Part shown: piece after piece, positions 33,980 to 41,294 of the stretch
How the letters are laid out: each line of letters opens with the position of its first letter
Numbering within the stretch: the first letter of the stretch is position 1
From: Ruminococcoides sp052118065
Lineage (GTDB): Bacteria > Bacillota > Clostridia > Oscillospirales > Acutalibacteraceae
Direction: 5' to 3'
Length of the DNA: 64,000 nucleotides
NCBI GenBank assembly: GCA_052118065.1
Contig: JBQKHY010000003.1
Span: 68,683-132,682 of the forward strand
Notes under the pieces: model-generated
The model's input: the letters and a program-made list of their open reading frames with translations, nothing else
The model's database searches: none
Told to the model about the DNA's origin: nothing
Translations under genes and position numbers: made by a program

Positions 33980-34103
33980 GCTATTCATATTTCTTTTAAA
34001 TAATTTTCTATAAGAAAATTACAAAAATATTACAAAATATCACTATCTTGTAATATAATTCGATAAAAAGTATCAATTTTTTAAATTTATTTACAAAAAG
34101 GTC

Positions 34104-34132
34104 TTGTTTTTTTTCTTTTATAGTATTATAAT
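34104..34132 (+). promoter_or_regulatory. Promoter of the XRE regulator gene
   Basis: TTGTTT (34104-34109), 17 bp, TATAAT (34127-34132). The start near 34139 coincides with the first unit of the 13-bp tandem repeat, giving a leader of about 110 nt. The preceding stretch 33980-34103 is very AT-rich and holds nothing else that I can identify. Confidence 0.6.
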
Positions 34133-34138
34133 ATGTTC

Positions 34139-34229
34139 ATAATGAATTTAAAGAATTTTTTTAAAGAATATTTTAAAAGAATTATTTATTAGAATTATTC
34201 AAAAGAATTACTTTAAAGAAAAATAATTA
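34139..34229 (+). repeat. Degenerate 13-bp tandem repeat in the leader of the XRE gene
   Basis: The core AGAA recurs at 34152, 34165, 34178, 34191, 34204 and 34217, exactly every 13 bp. Units such as AGAATATTTTAAA, AGAATTATTCAAA and AGAATTACTTTAA give a consensus near AGAATTATTTTAA; a weaker unit, ATAATGAATTTAA, precedes at 34139-34151. The array fills most of the leader between the promoter and the GGGGAG SD. Confidence 0.75.
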
Positions 34230-34248
34230 TGTAAATGGGGAGAATATT

Positions 34249-34494
34249 ATGAGGCTAAGAAAACAAAACTTAGGCGACAGAAACCTAATTGGTGCTCGTG
34301 TTGAATCTGCTAGAAAAAAGAAGGGAATGAAGCAAAAGGAACTTCTTGCACAGTTGCAGGTTAACGGTGTGGATATGAATGCATCAGGTCTTTCTAAGCT
34401 TGAAGGTCAAATTCGTTATGTAACAGATATTGAACTAGTTGCATTAGCAGATATTTTGGAAACTTCTGTTGACTCACTTCTTGGCAGAGAATAA
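34249..34494 (+). CDS. Small XRE-family HTH regulator
   Basis: An 81-residue protein that is almost entirely one helix-turn-helix domain of the Cro/C1/XRE type: IGARVESARKKKGMKQKELLAQLQ (split helices 1-2), followed by ASGLSKLEGQIRYVTDIELVALADILETSVDSLLG. The segment GVDMNASGLSKLE supplies the recognition helix. There is no extra ligand-binding domain. GGGGAG lies before the ATG, and a terminator follows, so it is monocistronic. Its targets are unknown; the tandem repeat array in its own leader is an obvious candidate for autoregulation but nothing proves it. Confidence 0.9.
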   Translation: MRLRKQNLGDRNLIGARVESARKKKGMKQKELLAQLQVNGVDMNASGLSKLEGQIRYVTDIELVALADILETSVDSLLGRE

Positions 34495-34504
34495 TTTTAA
34501 GTAG

Positions 34505-34530
34505 AACGGTGACTTTGTCACCGTTTTTTT
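34505..34530 (+). terminator. Terminator after the XRE gene
   Basis: AACGGTGAC (34505-34513) and GTCACCGTT (34517-34525), TTT loop, then a T-run. Confidence 0.92.
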
Positions 34531-34550
34531 GCGTTATTTGCATAAAATAA

Positions 34551-34578
34551 TTGAAATTTTCTTTACATTTGGTATAAT
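34551..34578 (+). promoter_or_regulatory. Promoter of the murD cluster
   Basis: TTGAAA (34551-34556), 16 bp, TATAAT (34573-34578); start near 34585, just before AGGAGG. Confidence 0.65.
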
Positions 34579-34609
34579 AATATAGTATGTATTTAGGAGG
34601 TTGAACCTT

Positions 34610-35998
34610 ATGACAAAAATTGATAACTTTTTTGAAAGTATAAAGGATAAGAAAGTAGCATTTTGTGGACTTGGTATCAGCAACTTTCCTGTTATGGAAA
34701 TGTTCGTAAACAAAGGCATTGATGTTACTGCTTGTGATAGAAGAAATTTTGAGGAGCTAGGTGATAACGCTAAGAAAGCCGAAGAACTTGGTGTTAAACT
34801 TTCTTTAGGTGACAATTACCTAAAGAACCTTGATGTTGATATTGTTTTTAGAACACCGGGTATGAAGTATTATATGGATGAACTTGTAGAAATGCGTAAC
34901 CGTGGTGTTGTTGTTACTTCCGAGATGGAACTTTTCTTTGAACTTGCCGACTGTCATATTATTGCAGTTACAGGTTCTGACGGCAAAACTACTACAACTT
35001 CTATTGTTTCAGAATTTCTAAAAGCTGCCGGTAAAAAGGTATTTTTAGGTGGTAATATCGGTAAGCCACTTTTACCTGAAATTGAAAGTATTACTAAGGA
35101 TGATTATGCAGTAGTTGAACTTTCTTCATTCCAGCTAATCTCAATGAAAGAAAGTCCTGAAATTGCTATTGTAACAAATGTTTCACCAAATCACCTTGAT
35201 ATACATAAGGATATGCAAGAATATGTTGATGCTAAGAAGAATATTCTTCTTCATCAAAATGCTTTCTCAAAGACTGTTCTTAACCTTGATAATGAAATTT
35301 CAAATTCATTCTCAAGTGATGTTCGTGGTCAGTTAGCTAAGTTTAGCAGAAGAAATACAGTTACTAACGGTGCATATCTAAAGGATAACAAGATTGTTTA
35401 TTCTGATTACGGTAAGGAAACAGAAATTATTGATATTAAAGATATTTTCATTCCGGGTATGCACAATGTAGAAAACTATATGGCTGCTATCTCTGCAGTA
35501 TGGGGTATTGTTGATGTTGATACTATTGTTAAAGTAGCTAAAACATTCCAAGGTGTAGAACATAGAGCAGAATTTGTAAGAGAATTTAATGGTGTTAAGT
35601 ACTACAATGACTCTATTGCATCTAGCCCTACAAGAACTGCATCAGGTACACTTTCTCTATATGATGAAAAGATTATTATTATTGCCGGTGGTTATGACAA
35701 GAACCTTAACTATGATGAACTAGGTGAAGTTATTTGTAAGAAAGTTAAAACTTTAATTCTTATGGGTAATACTGCTGATAAGATTGAAACTTCAACTAAG
35801 AAAGCACCTAGCTATAGTGAAGGTAACCCTGTTATTTATCGTGTATCTAATATGGAAGAAGCAGTTAAAAAGGCTTCTGAAGTTGCAGTTAAGGGTGATA
35901 TTGTTTCTTTATCTCCTGCAAGTGCAAGTTTTGATTTGTACAAGAATTTCATGGAGAGAGGTATTCACTTCAAGACTCTTGTTAAAGAATTGAAATGA
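34610..35998 (+). CDS. murD: UDP-N-acetylmuramoyl-L-alanine--D-glutamate ligase
   Basis: Cytoplasmic Mur ligase adding D-glutamate to UDP-MurNAc-L-Ala in peptidoglycan synthesis. The 462-residue protein has the N-terminal Rossmann domain (FCGLGISNFPVMEM), the ATP-binding GSDGKTTTTS near residues 122-131, NHLDIH near 200, EHRAEFV near 315 and YNDSIASSPTRT. The ATG at 34610 follows AGGAGG by nine bases. It is not in a dcw cluster; instead it heads a small unit with a GNAT-like gene (4-nt overlap). Confidence 0.96.
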   Translation: MTKIDNFFESIKDKKVAFCGLGISNFPVMEMFVNKGIDVTACDRRNFEELGDNAKKAEELGVKLSLGDNYLKNLDVDIVFRTPGMKYYMDELVEMRNRGVVVTSEMELFFELADCHIIAVTGSDGKTTTTSIVSEFLKAAGKKVFLGGNIGKPLLPEIESITKDDYAVVELSSFQLISMKESPEIAIVTNVSPNHLDIHKDMQEYVDAKKNILLHQNAFSKTVLNLDNEISNSFSSDVRGQLAKFSRRNTVTNGAYLKDNKIVYSDYGKETEIIDIKDIFIPGMHNVENYMAAISAVWGIVDVDTIVKVAKTFQGVEHRAEFVREFNGVKYYNDSIASSPTRTASGTLSLYDEKIIIIAGGYDKNLNYDELGEVICKKVKTLILMGNTADKIETSTKKAPSYSEGNPVIYRVSNMEEAVKKASEVAVKGDIVSLSPASASFDLYKNFMERGIHFKTLVKELK

Positions 35999-36744
35999 TA
36001 AAATATCTGTCTGATGACACAAAATATAGGAATGTTACAGCTAAGCTAAAAGATAAGGATGTATTTTTTACCAGAATAAATGTACTGTATAAATCTTATG
36101 GGCTTAACAGTGACTTTCTTGACATATGGTATCAGTCTTTTAATGAAAATTATGTTTCACTGATTTCAAGGTTAGATAATCAGTTTATTTTGTTTTTAAC
36201 AGAAAATTCTAACATTCAAGAAATTAAAGAATTTCTCAATGTGTTAGGGTTTTCTCATCTTTTGTTTAATGAAAAATATTCTCTGAATTTTAATTCTTAT
36301 AAGTCAGAAATCGGCTTAATTATGAAAAGAGAATTTATTGATAATAAAGTAAAAGAAAATAATTGTATTTTTACTACCGAGAATGAATATAAAGATGTTT
36401 TTAACTTCTTTAATAGTTGTAATTCAAGAGTTGTAAAAATTTCTGATTATGGATATTTTGTAACTGATTTACATTCTAAGGTTAGAGTAGATTGTAGTAA
36501 AATTTATTCACTTAAATTTAATGATAAAATAGTTTGTTGTGCAATAATAACAGGTGATGAATATAGTAAAATAATTTCACCAATCGCAACATTACCTCAG
36601 TATAGAAATAATGATTATGCAAAAAGCCTTTTGAATAATATAGAAGAAGACAACCTATATTTATTTTGTGAAGATAATTTAAAAGATTGCTATACCAAAA
36701 TGGGTTTTAATATAATAGGAAAATGGAAGGAAATACATAGATGA
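35995..36744 (+). CDS. GNAT-like acetyltransferase, function unknown
   Basis: A 249-residue protein with a C-terminal GNAT-type acetyltransferase half: KVRVDCSKIYSLKFNDKIVC (beta strands), PIATLPQYRNNDYAKSLLNN (acetyl-CoA loop with Arg/Asn in place of the usual RGxG, followed by a helix), and CYTKMGFNIIGKW (the GF-x-x-x-G end of the fold). Residues 1 to about 115 are an unrecognised N-terminal half, also with alternating alpha/beta character, perhaps a degenerate second GNAT fold. The ATG overlaps the murD stop (ATGA) and the stop overlaps the next start, so it is translationally coupled on both sides. Substrate unknown. Confidence 0.7.
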   Translation: MIKYLSDDTKYRNVTAKLKDKDVFFTRINVLYKSYGLNSDFLDIWYQSFNENYVSLISRLDNQFILFLTENSNIQEIKEFLNVLGFSHLLFNEKYSLNFNSYKSEIGLIMKREFIDNKVKENNCIFTTENEYKDVFNFFNSCNSRVVKISDYGYFVTDLHSKVRVDCSKIYSLKFNDKIVCCAIITGDEYSKIISPIATLPQYRNNDYAKSLLNNIEEDNLYLFCEDNLKDCYTKMGFNIIGKWKEIHR

Positions 36745-37994
36745 GTTTTTTTGATTTGGATAGTAAAATATTAGAACTATCTGAAAAAGCAATGGAAGAG
36801 TGCAGAACTCAGTTCCAAGAAATAGAGAGAATACAAGAATATAACCAGAATAAAATGTTAAAAGCATTCCAAACTTGTGGTGTTTCAGAAAGCCACTTTG
36901 CTGACAGTACAGGTTATGGTTATAGTGATAGAGGTAGAGAAGTCCTTGATGAAGTATATGCCACTGCTTTTGGTGCTGAAGATGCAATAGTAAGACAAAG
37001 TTTTCAGTCCGGTACTCACGCATTAACAGTTGCTTTATTTGGTATGCTAAGACCTGGGGACACTGTGCTCTCAGTTGTAGGTATTCCTTACGATACAATC
37101 AGAAGTGTAATTGGTATTGAGGGTAACTATTCAGGCTCATTAAAGGACTTTGACATTCATTATGATGAAGTACCTTTAAAAGATAATGAAGTTGATTATG
37201 ATGCTTTAGTTGAAAAACTAAAGTCAAAACCTAAAATGGCTTATATTCAGCGTTCAAGAGGTTATTCTCTAAGAAGAGCATTAACTATTGCTGATATTAA
37301 GAAAATTACTGAAATAGTAAAGAAAGAGTCACCTGAAACAATTGTTATGGTTGATAATTGTTACGGTGAATTTGTTGAAGAACTGGAACCAACTCAAGTT
37401 GGTGCAGATATTATGGCTGGTTCTTTAATTAAGAATGCTGGTGGTGGTATTGCTCCAACAGGTGGTTATATTGCCGGTAGAAAAGATTTAGTAGAAATTT
37501 GCAGTTACAGACTTACAACACCGGGTACAGGTAGAGAATTAGGTGCAACAATCAGCACTAAGAGAGAAATGTTCCTAGGTGCATTTAACTCACCACATAT
37601 TACAGGTGAAGCTATGAAAACTGCAGTTTTTGCAAGTACACTATTTACATTAATGGGTTACGGTGTATCTCCAACTATGGATGAAAAAAGAGGAGATATT
37701 GTACAAGCAATTCTTCTTGAAAATGAAGAAAACCTTATTGCCTTTTGTGAGGGTATTCAAGCAGGTTCACCGGTAGATAGCTATGTAACACCTGTACCGG
37801 ATGATTTACCGGGATATGATAGCAAGGTTATTATGGCTGCCGGTACATTTACTTTAGGTTCAAGTATTGAACTTTCTGCCGATGCACCACTTAGAGAACC
37901 TTTTGCAGTATGGATGCAAGGTTCATTTAACTTCCATTGTGGCAAAACCGGTGTTCTTATTGCAGCAGATAGAATTTTAAAGAAAAATAAGTAA
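36741..37994 (+). CDS. PLP-dependent Met gamma-lyase-like enzyme (YnbB family)
   Basis: A 417-residue member of the fold-type I PLP enzyme group annotated as methionine gamma-lyase/aluminium resistance protein (YnbB). The cofactor lysine is Lys231 in MAGSLIKNAGGG; the aromatic and glycine loop QSGTHALTVALFG, the Asp-containing MVDNCYGEF, and GTGRELGATIS complete the active site. Despite the family name, the true substrate is not established for most members. It overlaps the upstream GNAT-like gene by four bases. The YnbB family in Bacillus lies near hfq and glnR, which are not here. Confidence 0.9.
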   Translation: MSFFDLDSKILELSEKAMEECRTQFQEIERIQEYNQNKMLKAFQTCGVSESHFADSTGYGYSDRGREVLDEVYATAFGAEDAIVRQSFQSGTHALTVALFGMLRPGDTVLSVVGIPYDTIRSVIGIEGNYSGSLKDFDIHYDEVPLKDNEVDYDALVEKLKSKPKMAYIQRSRGYSLRRALTIADIKKITEIVKKESPETIVMVDNCYGEFVEELEPTQVGADIMAGSLIKNAGGGIAPTGGYIAGRKDLVEICSYRLTTPGTGRELGATISTKREMFLGAFNSPHITGEAMKTAVFASTLFTLMGYGVSPTMDEKRGDIVQAILLENEENLIAFCEGIQAGSPVDSYVTPVPDDLPGYDSKVIMAAGTFTLGSSIELSADAPLREPFAVWMQGSFNFHCGKTGVLIAADRILKKNK

Positions 37995-37995
37995 T

Positions 37996-38352
37996 ATGAA
38001 TTTTGAAAGTTTAGTTAAATCAATCACTGAAATATTCAGCGAAGAACCTGATAAACCCTTTAAAAATGATAATGTTTCTACTGTATTTAGACATAGCAAT
38101 AATAACAAATGGTTTGCTTTATTAATGAAAATCCCTAAGAATAGATTAGGTGAATATTCTGATAAAATAGTAGATATTGTCAATGTAAAATGTGACCCAA
38201 TAATGCTAGGTTCACTTTTAGAAGAAAAAGGTTTTTATCCGGCATACCATATGAATAAAGAACATTGGATAACAATATGCCTAGATGGTTCGGTTGATGA
38301 TGAAAAGATACTTTCATTAATAGATATTAGCTACGATTTAACAGTAAAATAA
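37996..38352 (+). CDS. MmcQ/YjbR family protein
   Basis: A 118-residue protein of the MmcQ/YjbR fold, small cytoplasmic proteins with a cyaY-like or DNA-binding-like alpha/beta fold and no established function. It shows KPFKNDNVSTVFRHSNNNKWFALLM near the N-terminus (split across strands), PIMLGSLLEEKGFYPAYHMN and the closing HWITICLDG segment that define the family. It starts one base after the PLP enzyme stop with no separate promoter, completing the murD-GNAT-YnbB-YjbR unit. Confidence 0.85.
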   Translation: MNFESLVKSITEIFSEEPDKPFKNDNVSTVFRHSNNNKWFALLMKIPKNRLGEYSDKIVDIVNVKCDPIMLGSLLEEKGFYPAYHMNKEHWITICLDGSVDDEKILSLIDISYDLTVK

Positions 38353-38356
38353 GCAG

Positions 38357-38396
38357 AAAAAAGTCCTTAACAATCTACTTGTTAAGGACTAATTTT
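38357..38396. terminator. Bidirectional terminator between yjbR-like gene and tadA
   Basis: AGTCCTTAAC (38362-38371) and GTTAAGGACT (38381-38390) form a 10-bp stem; on the minus strand it ends in a long T-run, so it best terminates tadA. Confidence 0.85.
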
Positions 38397-38850
38397 ATGT
38401 TCTTTTGTTTCTTAAATATTTAAAGAACTTATCAAAAAGTTCCAATGATTCTTTTTCTTTAAAGCCACCTTCATAACTAACTTTGAAATTTTCTTTCATA
38501 TTAAATATATTGATAACAGAACCACAAGCACCATACTTTTTATCATATGCACCAAAATATACATTAGGTATTCTGGCATTAACTATAGCACCGGCACACA
38601 TAGGGCAAGGCTCCATTGTTACATACATTTCACATTGCCAAAGTCTCCATCCGGATAACTCATTACAAGCATTATCTATTGCAATAACCTCGGCATGATG
38701 AAGTGCATTTTTAGTTTTTTCTCTTGTGTTGTGAGCCTTAGCAATTACAACATTATCTTTAACAATTACTGCACCAACAGGAACTTCATTTTCTTCTAAA
38801 GCTAACTTAGCCTCATTAAGTGCAATGTCCATAAACTTTTCATTATACAT
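38395..38850 (-). CDS. tadA: tRNA adenosine(34) deaminase
   Basis: Zinc deaminase converting A34 to inosine in tRNA-Arg(ACG). The 151-residue protein has the catalytic HAEVIAI motif (zinc His and proton-relay Glu) and the PCPMCAGA zinc cysteines, along with ARIPNVYFGAYD and the conserved GACGSVINIF. Length is normal. It starts two bases after the upstream CPBP gene stop, so the two are co-transcribed. Often tadA lies upstream of dnaX; it does not here. Confidence 0.95.
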   Translation of the reverse strand: MYNEKFMDIALNEAKLALEENEVPVGAVIVKDNVVIAKAHNTREKTKNALHHAEVIAIDNACNELSGWRLWQCEMYVTMEPCPMCAGAIVNARIPNVYFGAYDKKYGACGSVINIFNMKENFKVSYEGGFKEKESLELFDKFFKYLRNKRT

Positions 38851-38852
38851 AA

Positions 38853-39857
38853 TTAAAAACCTATTAGAGTAATAAATGCTTCAATAATGAAGAATGAAAG
38901 AAGAATTATAGTACCTGGATTAGCAAAGAATTGAACTATCCTATCCTTAGCACCTAAACTTACAATAGATTTATTTCCAAATTTAAAGTTAAGACCCTTT
39001 TTTATTAGTAAAACTATTGAAATAAAGCCTAGCAGAGTAAGTACAAAAATAACTACTGATGAAATTACAGAATATAAATTGTCACCAACATAGTTAGCTA
39101 CAATATCAATAATTACTGATATACCATTGTTTAGTAGATGTAAAACCATTGCCGGAATAATTGAATTTGTCTTTACTACTATAAATCCACAAGCTAGTCC
39201 TACAATAAATGCAAATGGAATTTGTACAAAGTTACCATGCATAAATCCAAATAGTAGGGATGACATCAGAATTGCAAAGCCATCACCGAATTTTCTAAAT
39301 GAATTTAAGATAACACCTCTAAACATAAATTCCTCAGTTAAAGCAGGAATAATTGCAATACATATAAAGTAAATAACTTGGTCAAGTGGTGTTTTGGTTG
39401 TAAATTCAACACCGGTTGTGTTGGTTAAACCAAATATACTTAAATTGTAATCTAGAAGGCTAACTACAATATTTGCAATAGTACAAATTGCATATCCACC
39501 TAATACTAATAATAAGGGATTATATTTCTTATTATTGCTAACCGGAATAACATTACTGAATTTGTAATGAAATATTAAACAGAATACAAATGGCACAACA
39601 AAGAAACCGGCAAATTCACCTAAACCATTAATAATGTAATCGTAAGAAGAATAACTGTTTTGTGATGCTGTGCTTGTAAGAGAAGAACTTTGACCGAAAA
39701 AACTTATAAACATAAATAGTACAGTAGCTGCAATATTCATAAATATAATTGCAATAAACAACATAAAGGAAAGTTTGTTGCTTTCTTTTCTAATTAGTTT
39801 TTTCTCTTGATTTATTTGATAATTGTGGTACAATTGTTGTTGAAAAAAGTTATTCAT
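38853..39857 (-). CDS. CPBP family intramembrane metalloprotease
   Basis: A 334-residue membrane protein with an Abi/CPBP protease core: glutamates in EEFMFRGVILNSF (residues about 175-187), the FGFMHGNF motif near 203-210, and a third His in LHLLNNG, which form the metal site in this family. About eight membrane helices are predicted. Relatives act in bacteriocin immunity, prenyl-protein processing or unknown roles. The ATG at 39857 was chosen because GAGGT is eight bases upstream and because the predicted promoter at 39886-39914 begins transcription near 39879, downstream of the in-frame ATG at 39887. Confidence 0.85.
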   Translation of the reverse strand: MNNFFQQQLYHNYQINQEKKLIRKESNKLSFMLFIAIIFMNIAATVLFMFISFFGQSSSLTSTASQNSYSSYDYIINGLGEFAGFFVVPFVFCLIFHYKFSNVIPVSNNKKYNPLLLVLGGYAICTIANIVVSLLDYNLSIFGLTNTTGVEFTTKTPLDQVIYFICIAIIPALTEEFMFRGVILNSFRKFGDGFAILMSSLLFGFMHGNFVQIPFAFIVGLACGFIVVKTNSIIPAMVLHLLNNGISVIIDIVANYVGDNLYSVISSVVIFVLTLLGFISIVLLIKKGLNFKFGNKSIVSLGAKDRIVQFFANPGTIILLSFFIIEAFITLIGF

Positions 39858-39885
39858 TTTGTCTACCTCGACTTTCATTAGTATC

Positions 39886-39914
39886 ATATTATCAAATTTC
39901 TAATTAATTGTCAA
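39886..39914 (-). promoter_or_regulatory. Promoter of the CPBP-tadA unit
   Basis: Minus-strand TTGACA (39909-39914), 17 bp, TAATAT (39886-39891) with extended TG. It lies back to back with the infC promoter, seven bases apart. Confidence 0.65.
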
Positions 39915-39921
39915 AAAGGTA

Positions 39922-39950
39922 TTGACAAATTAAATGCTTTTATATATAAT
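39922..39950 (+). promoter_or_regulatory. Consensus sigma-A promoter of infC-rpmI-rplT
   Basis: TTGACA (39922-39927), 17 bp, TATAAT (39945-39950): full consensus. Confidence 0.85.
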
Positions 39951-39956
39951 GATTGA

Positions 39957-40098
39957 GTAAAAGAAAGAAAGGCAGTTATGCTTTCACCTACGGGGTGCCG
40001 TCTGCGTGGGTTAATACTTACAGTTTTTTACTGATGCGTATTAGAGTGGACGGAGTTTATCTGTCCACTTTTTTAATTTATTTTGGAGGTGCTCGACA
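39957..40098 (+). promoter_or_regulatory. L20-type attenuator leader
   Basis: The leader folds as CACC/GGGTG with a TACG loop, GCAG pairing with CTGC around it, TAATAC/GTATTA enclosing CAGT/ACTG, and ends in a terminator: AGTGGACGGA (40045-40054) with TCTGTCCACT and TTTTTT to 40074. In Bacillus this arrangement is the L20 leader, where L20 binding favours termination. SD GGAGGT at 40085-40090 follows. Confidence 0.8.
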
Positions 40099-40617
40099 AT
40101 CAGCAACAAGAAACTACAGATTAACGAAGAAGTCCGTGATAAGGAAGTAAGACTAATTGGTGCCGAAGGCGAACAGCTAGGAATTATGTCTTCAGAAAAA
40201 GCTTTCAATATAGCAATGGAGAGTAACCTTGACTTAGTTAAGATTGCTCCACAGGCAAAGCCACCTGTTTGCAAAGTAATGGACTATGGCAAGTATCGTT
40301 TTGAACAAGCTAAAAGGGAAAAAGAAAATAAGAAGAACCAGCGTACTTTTGATATTAAGGAAGTTAGACTTTCACTAAATATTGATGTGCATGACTTCAA
40401 CACAAAACTTAACAATGCCCTTAAGTTTATTAAGAAAGGCGATAAGGTTAAGGTTTCAATTCGCTTTAGAGGTAGAGAAATGGGTCATCCTGAGCAGGGT
40501 TATGACACAATGAACCGTTTTGCTAAAGCTTGTGAAGAAGTTGCTGTTATCGAAAAACCAGCAAAACTTGAAGGTAGAAATATGCTAATGTTTCTAGCTC
40601 CTAAGCCAAATAAGTAA
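40099..40617 (+). CDS. infC: Translation initiation factor IF-3
   Basis: Checks start codon-anticodon pairing on the 30S subunit and blocks premature subunit joining. The 172-residue protein begins SNKKLQINEEVRDKEVRLIG with a linker and C-terminal domain (APQAKPPVCKVMDYGKYRFE, GHPEQGYDTMNRF). There is no ATG near the 5' end: the start is ATC at 40099, eight bases after GGAGGT, giving the conserved N-terminus. Non-AUG starts are a conserved feature of infC and let IF-3 repress its own synthesis. First gene of infC-rpmI-rplT. Confidence 0.96.
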   Translation: MSNKKLQINEEVRDKEVRLIGAEGEQLGIMSSEKAFNIAMESNLDLVKIAPQAKPPVCKVMDYGKYRFEQAKREKENKKNQRTFDIKEVRLSLNIDVHDFNTKLNNALKFIKKGDKVKVSIRFRGREMGHPEQGYDTMNRFAKACEEVAVIEKPAKLEGRNMLMFLAPKPNK

Positions 40618-40638
40618 TTTTTAAGGAGGATTTTCATA

Positions 40639-40836
40639 ATGGGAAAGATTAAGACACATAGTGGTGCAAAAAAGAGATTTAAACTTTCTAAGAATGGTAA
40701 GGTTATCCGTGCTCATGCTAATAAGCAGCACATTCTTAACAAGAAGAACACAAAGCGTAAGAGAGGTCTAAGACAGACTTGTGTAGCTGATAAGACAAAT
40801 ACAGCTCAGATTAAGAAATTAATCCCTTACAAATAA
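40639..40836 (+). CDS. rpmI: 50S ribosomal protein L35
   Basis: A 65-residue, strongly basic ribosomal protein. The opening GKIKTHSGAKKRFKLSKNGKV is the L35 signature, followed by HANKQHILNKKNTKRKRGLR and a C-terminal LIPYK. AAGGAGGA lies eight bases before the ATG. Middle gene of the infC operon, controlled by the L20 leader. Confidence 0.97.
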   Translation: MGKIKTHSGAKKRFKLSKNGKVIRAHANKQHILNKKNTKRKRGLRQTCVADKTNTAQIKKLIPYK

Positions 40837-40881
40837 TTAACTTTTTGAATTTAACTTACGAAATAACGGAGGAAATATAGA

Positions 40882-41232
40882 ATGGCTCGTGTAAAAGGCG
40901 CGATGATGACTCGCAAAAGAAGAAACAAAACATTAAAGCTTGCTAAGGGTTATTACGGTGCAAAGAGTAAGCACTTTAAGATGGCTAAGCAGGCAGTTAT
41001 GAAATCTGGTAACTATGCATACATTGGTCGTAAGCAGAAGAAGAGAGATTTCAGAAGACTTTGGATCACAAGAATTTCTGCAGCTTGTAAGCTAAACGGC
41101 ACAAACTACAGCACATTTATGAATGGTCTTAAGAAGGCTAACATTGACCTTAACAGAAAGATGCTTTCAGAAATCGCTATTTCTGATCCAGCAGCTTTTG
41201 CTAGCCTTGTTGAAAAAGTTACAAAAGCTTAA
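40882..41232 (+). CDS. rplT: 50S ribosomal protein L20
   Basis: A 116-residue ribosomal protein that also represses its own operon in Firmicutes and E. coli. ARVKGAMMTRKRRNKTLKLAKG and the YIGRKQKKRDFRRLWITRI RNA-binding region are typical, and the globular C-terminal domain ends in VEKVTKA. GGAGG precedes the ATG. Its presumed target is the leader at 39957-40098. Confidence 0.97.
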   Translation: MARVKGAMMTRKRRNKTLKLAKGYYGAKSKHFKMAKQAVMKSGNYAYIGRKQKKRDFRRLWITRISAACKLNGTNYSTFMNGLKKANIDLNRKMLSEIAISDPAAFASLVEKVTKA

Positions 41233-41239
41233 GTGTTAT

Positions 41240-41270
41240 GCGTTTGAGGTTCTTACCTCAAACGCTTTTT
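41240..41270 (+). terminator. Terminator after rplT
   Basis: GCGTTTGAGGT (41240-41250) and ACCTCAAACGC (41255-41265) with a TCTT loop, then TTTTT. Confidence 0.95.
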
Positions 41271-41294
41271 ACTATCTAAAAAAGAGGTCATTAT

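Noticed and set aside
34139..34229. Regularly spaced repeats resembling a miniature CRISPR array
   Set aside because: The units are directly adjacent 13-mers without spacers and no cas genes lie nearby; it is a tandem repeat in a leader.
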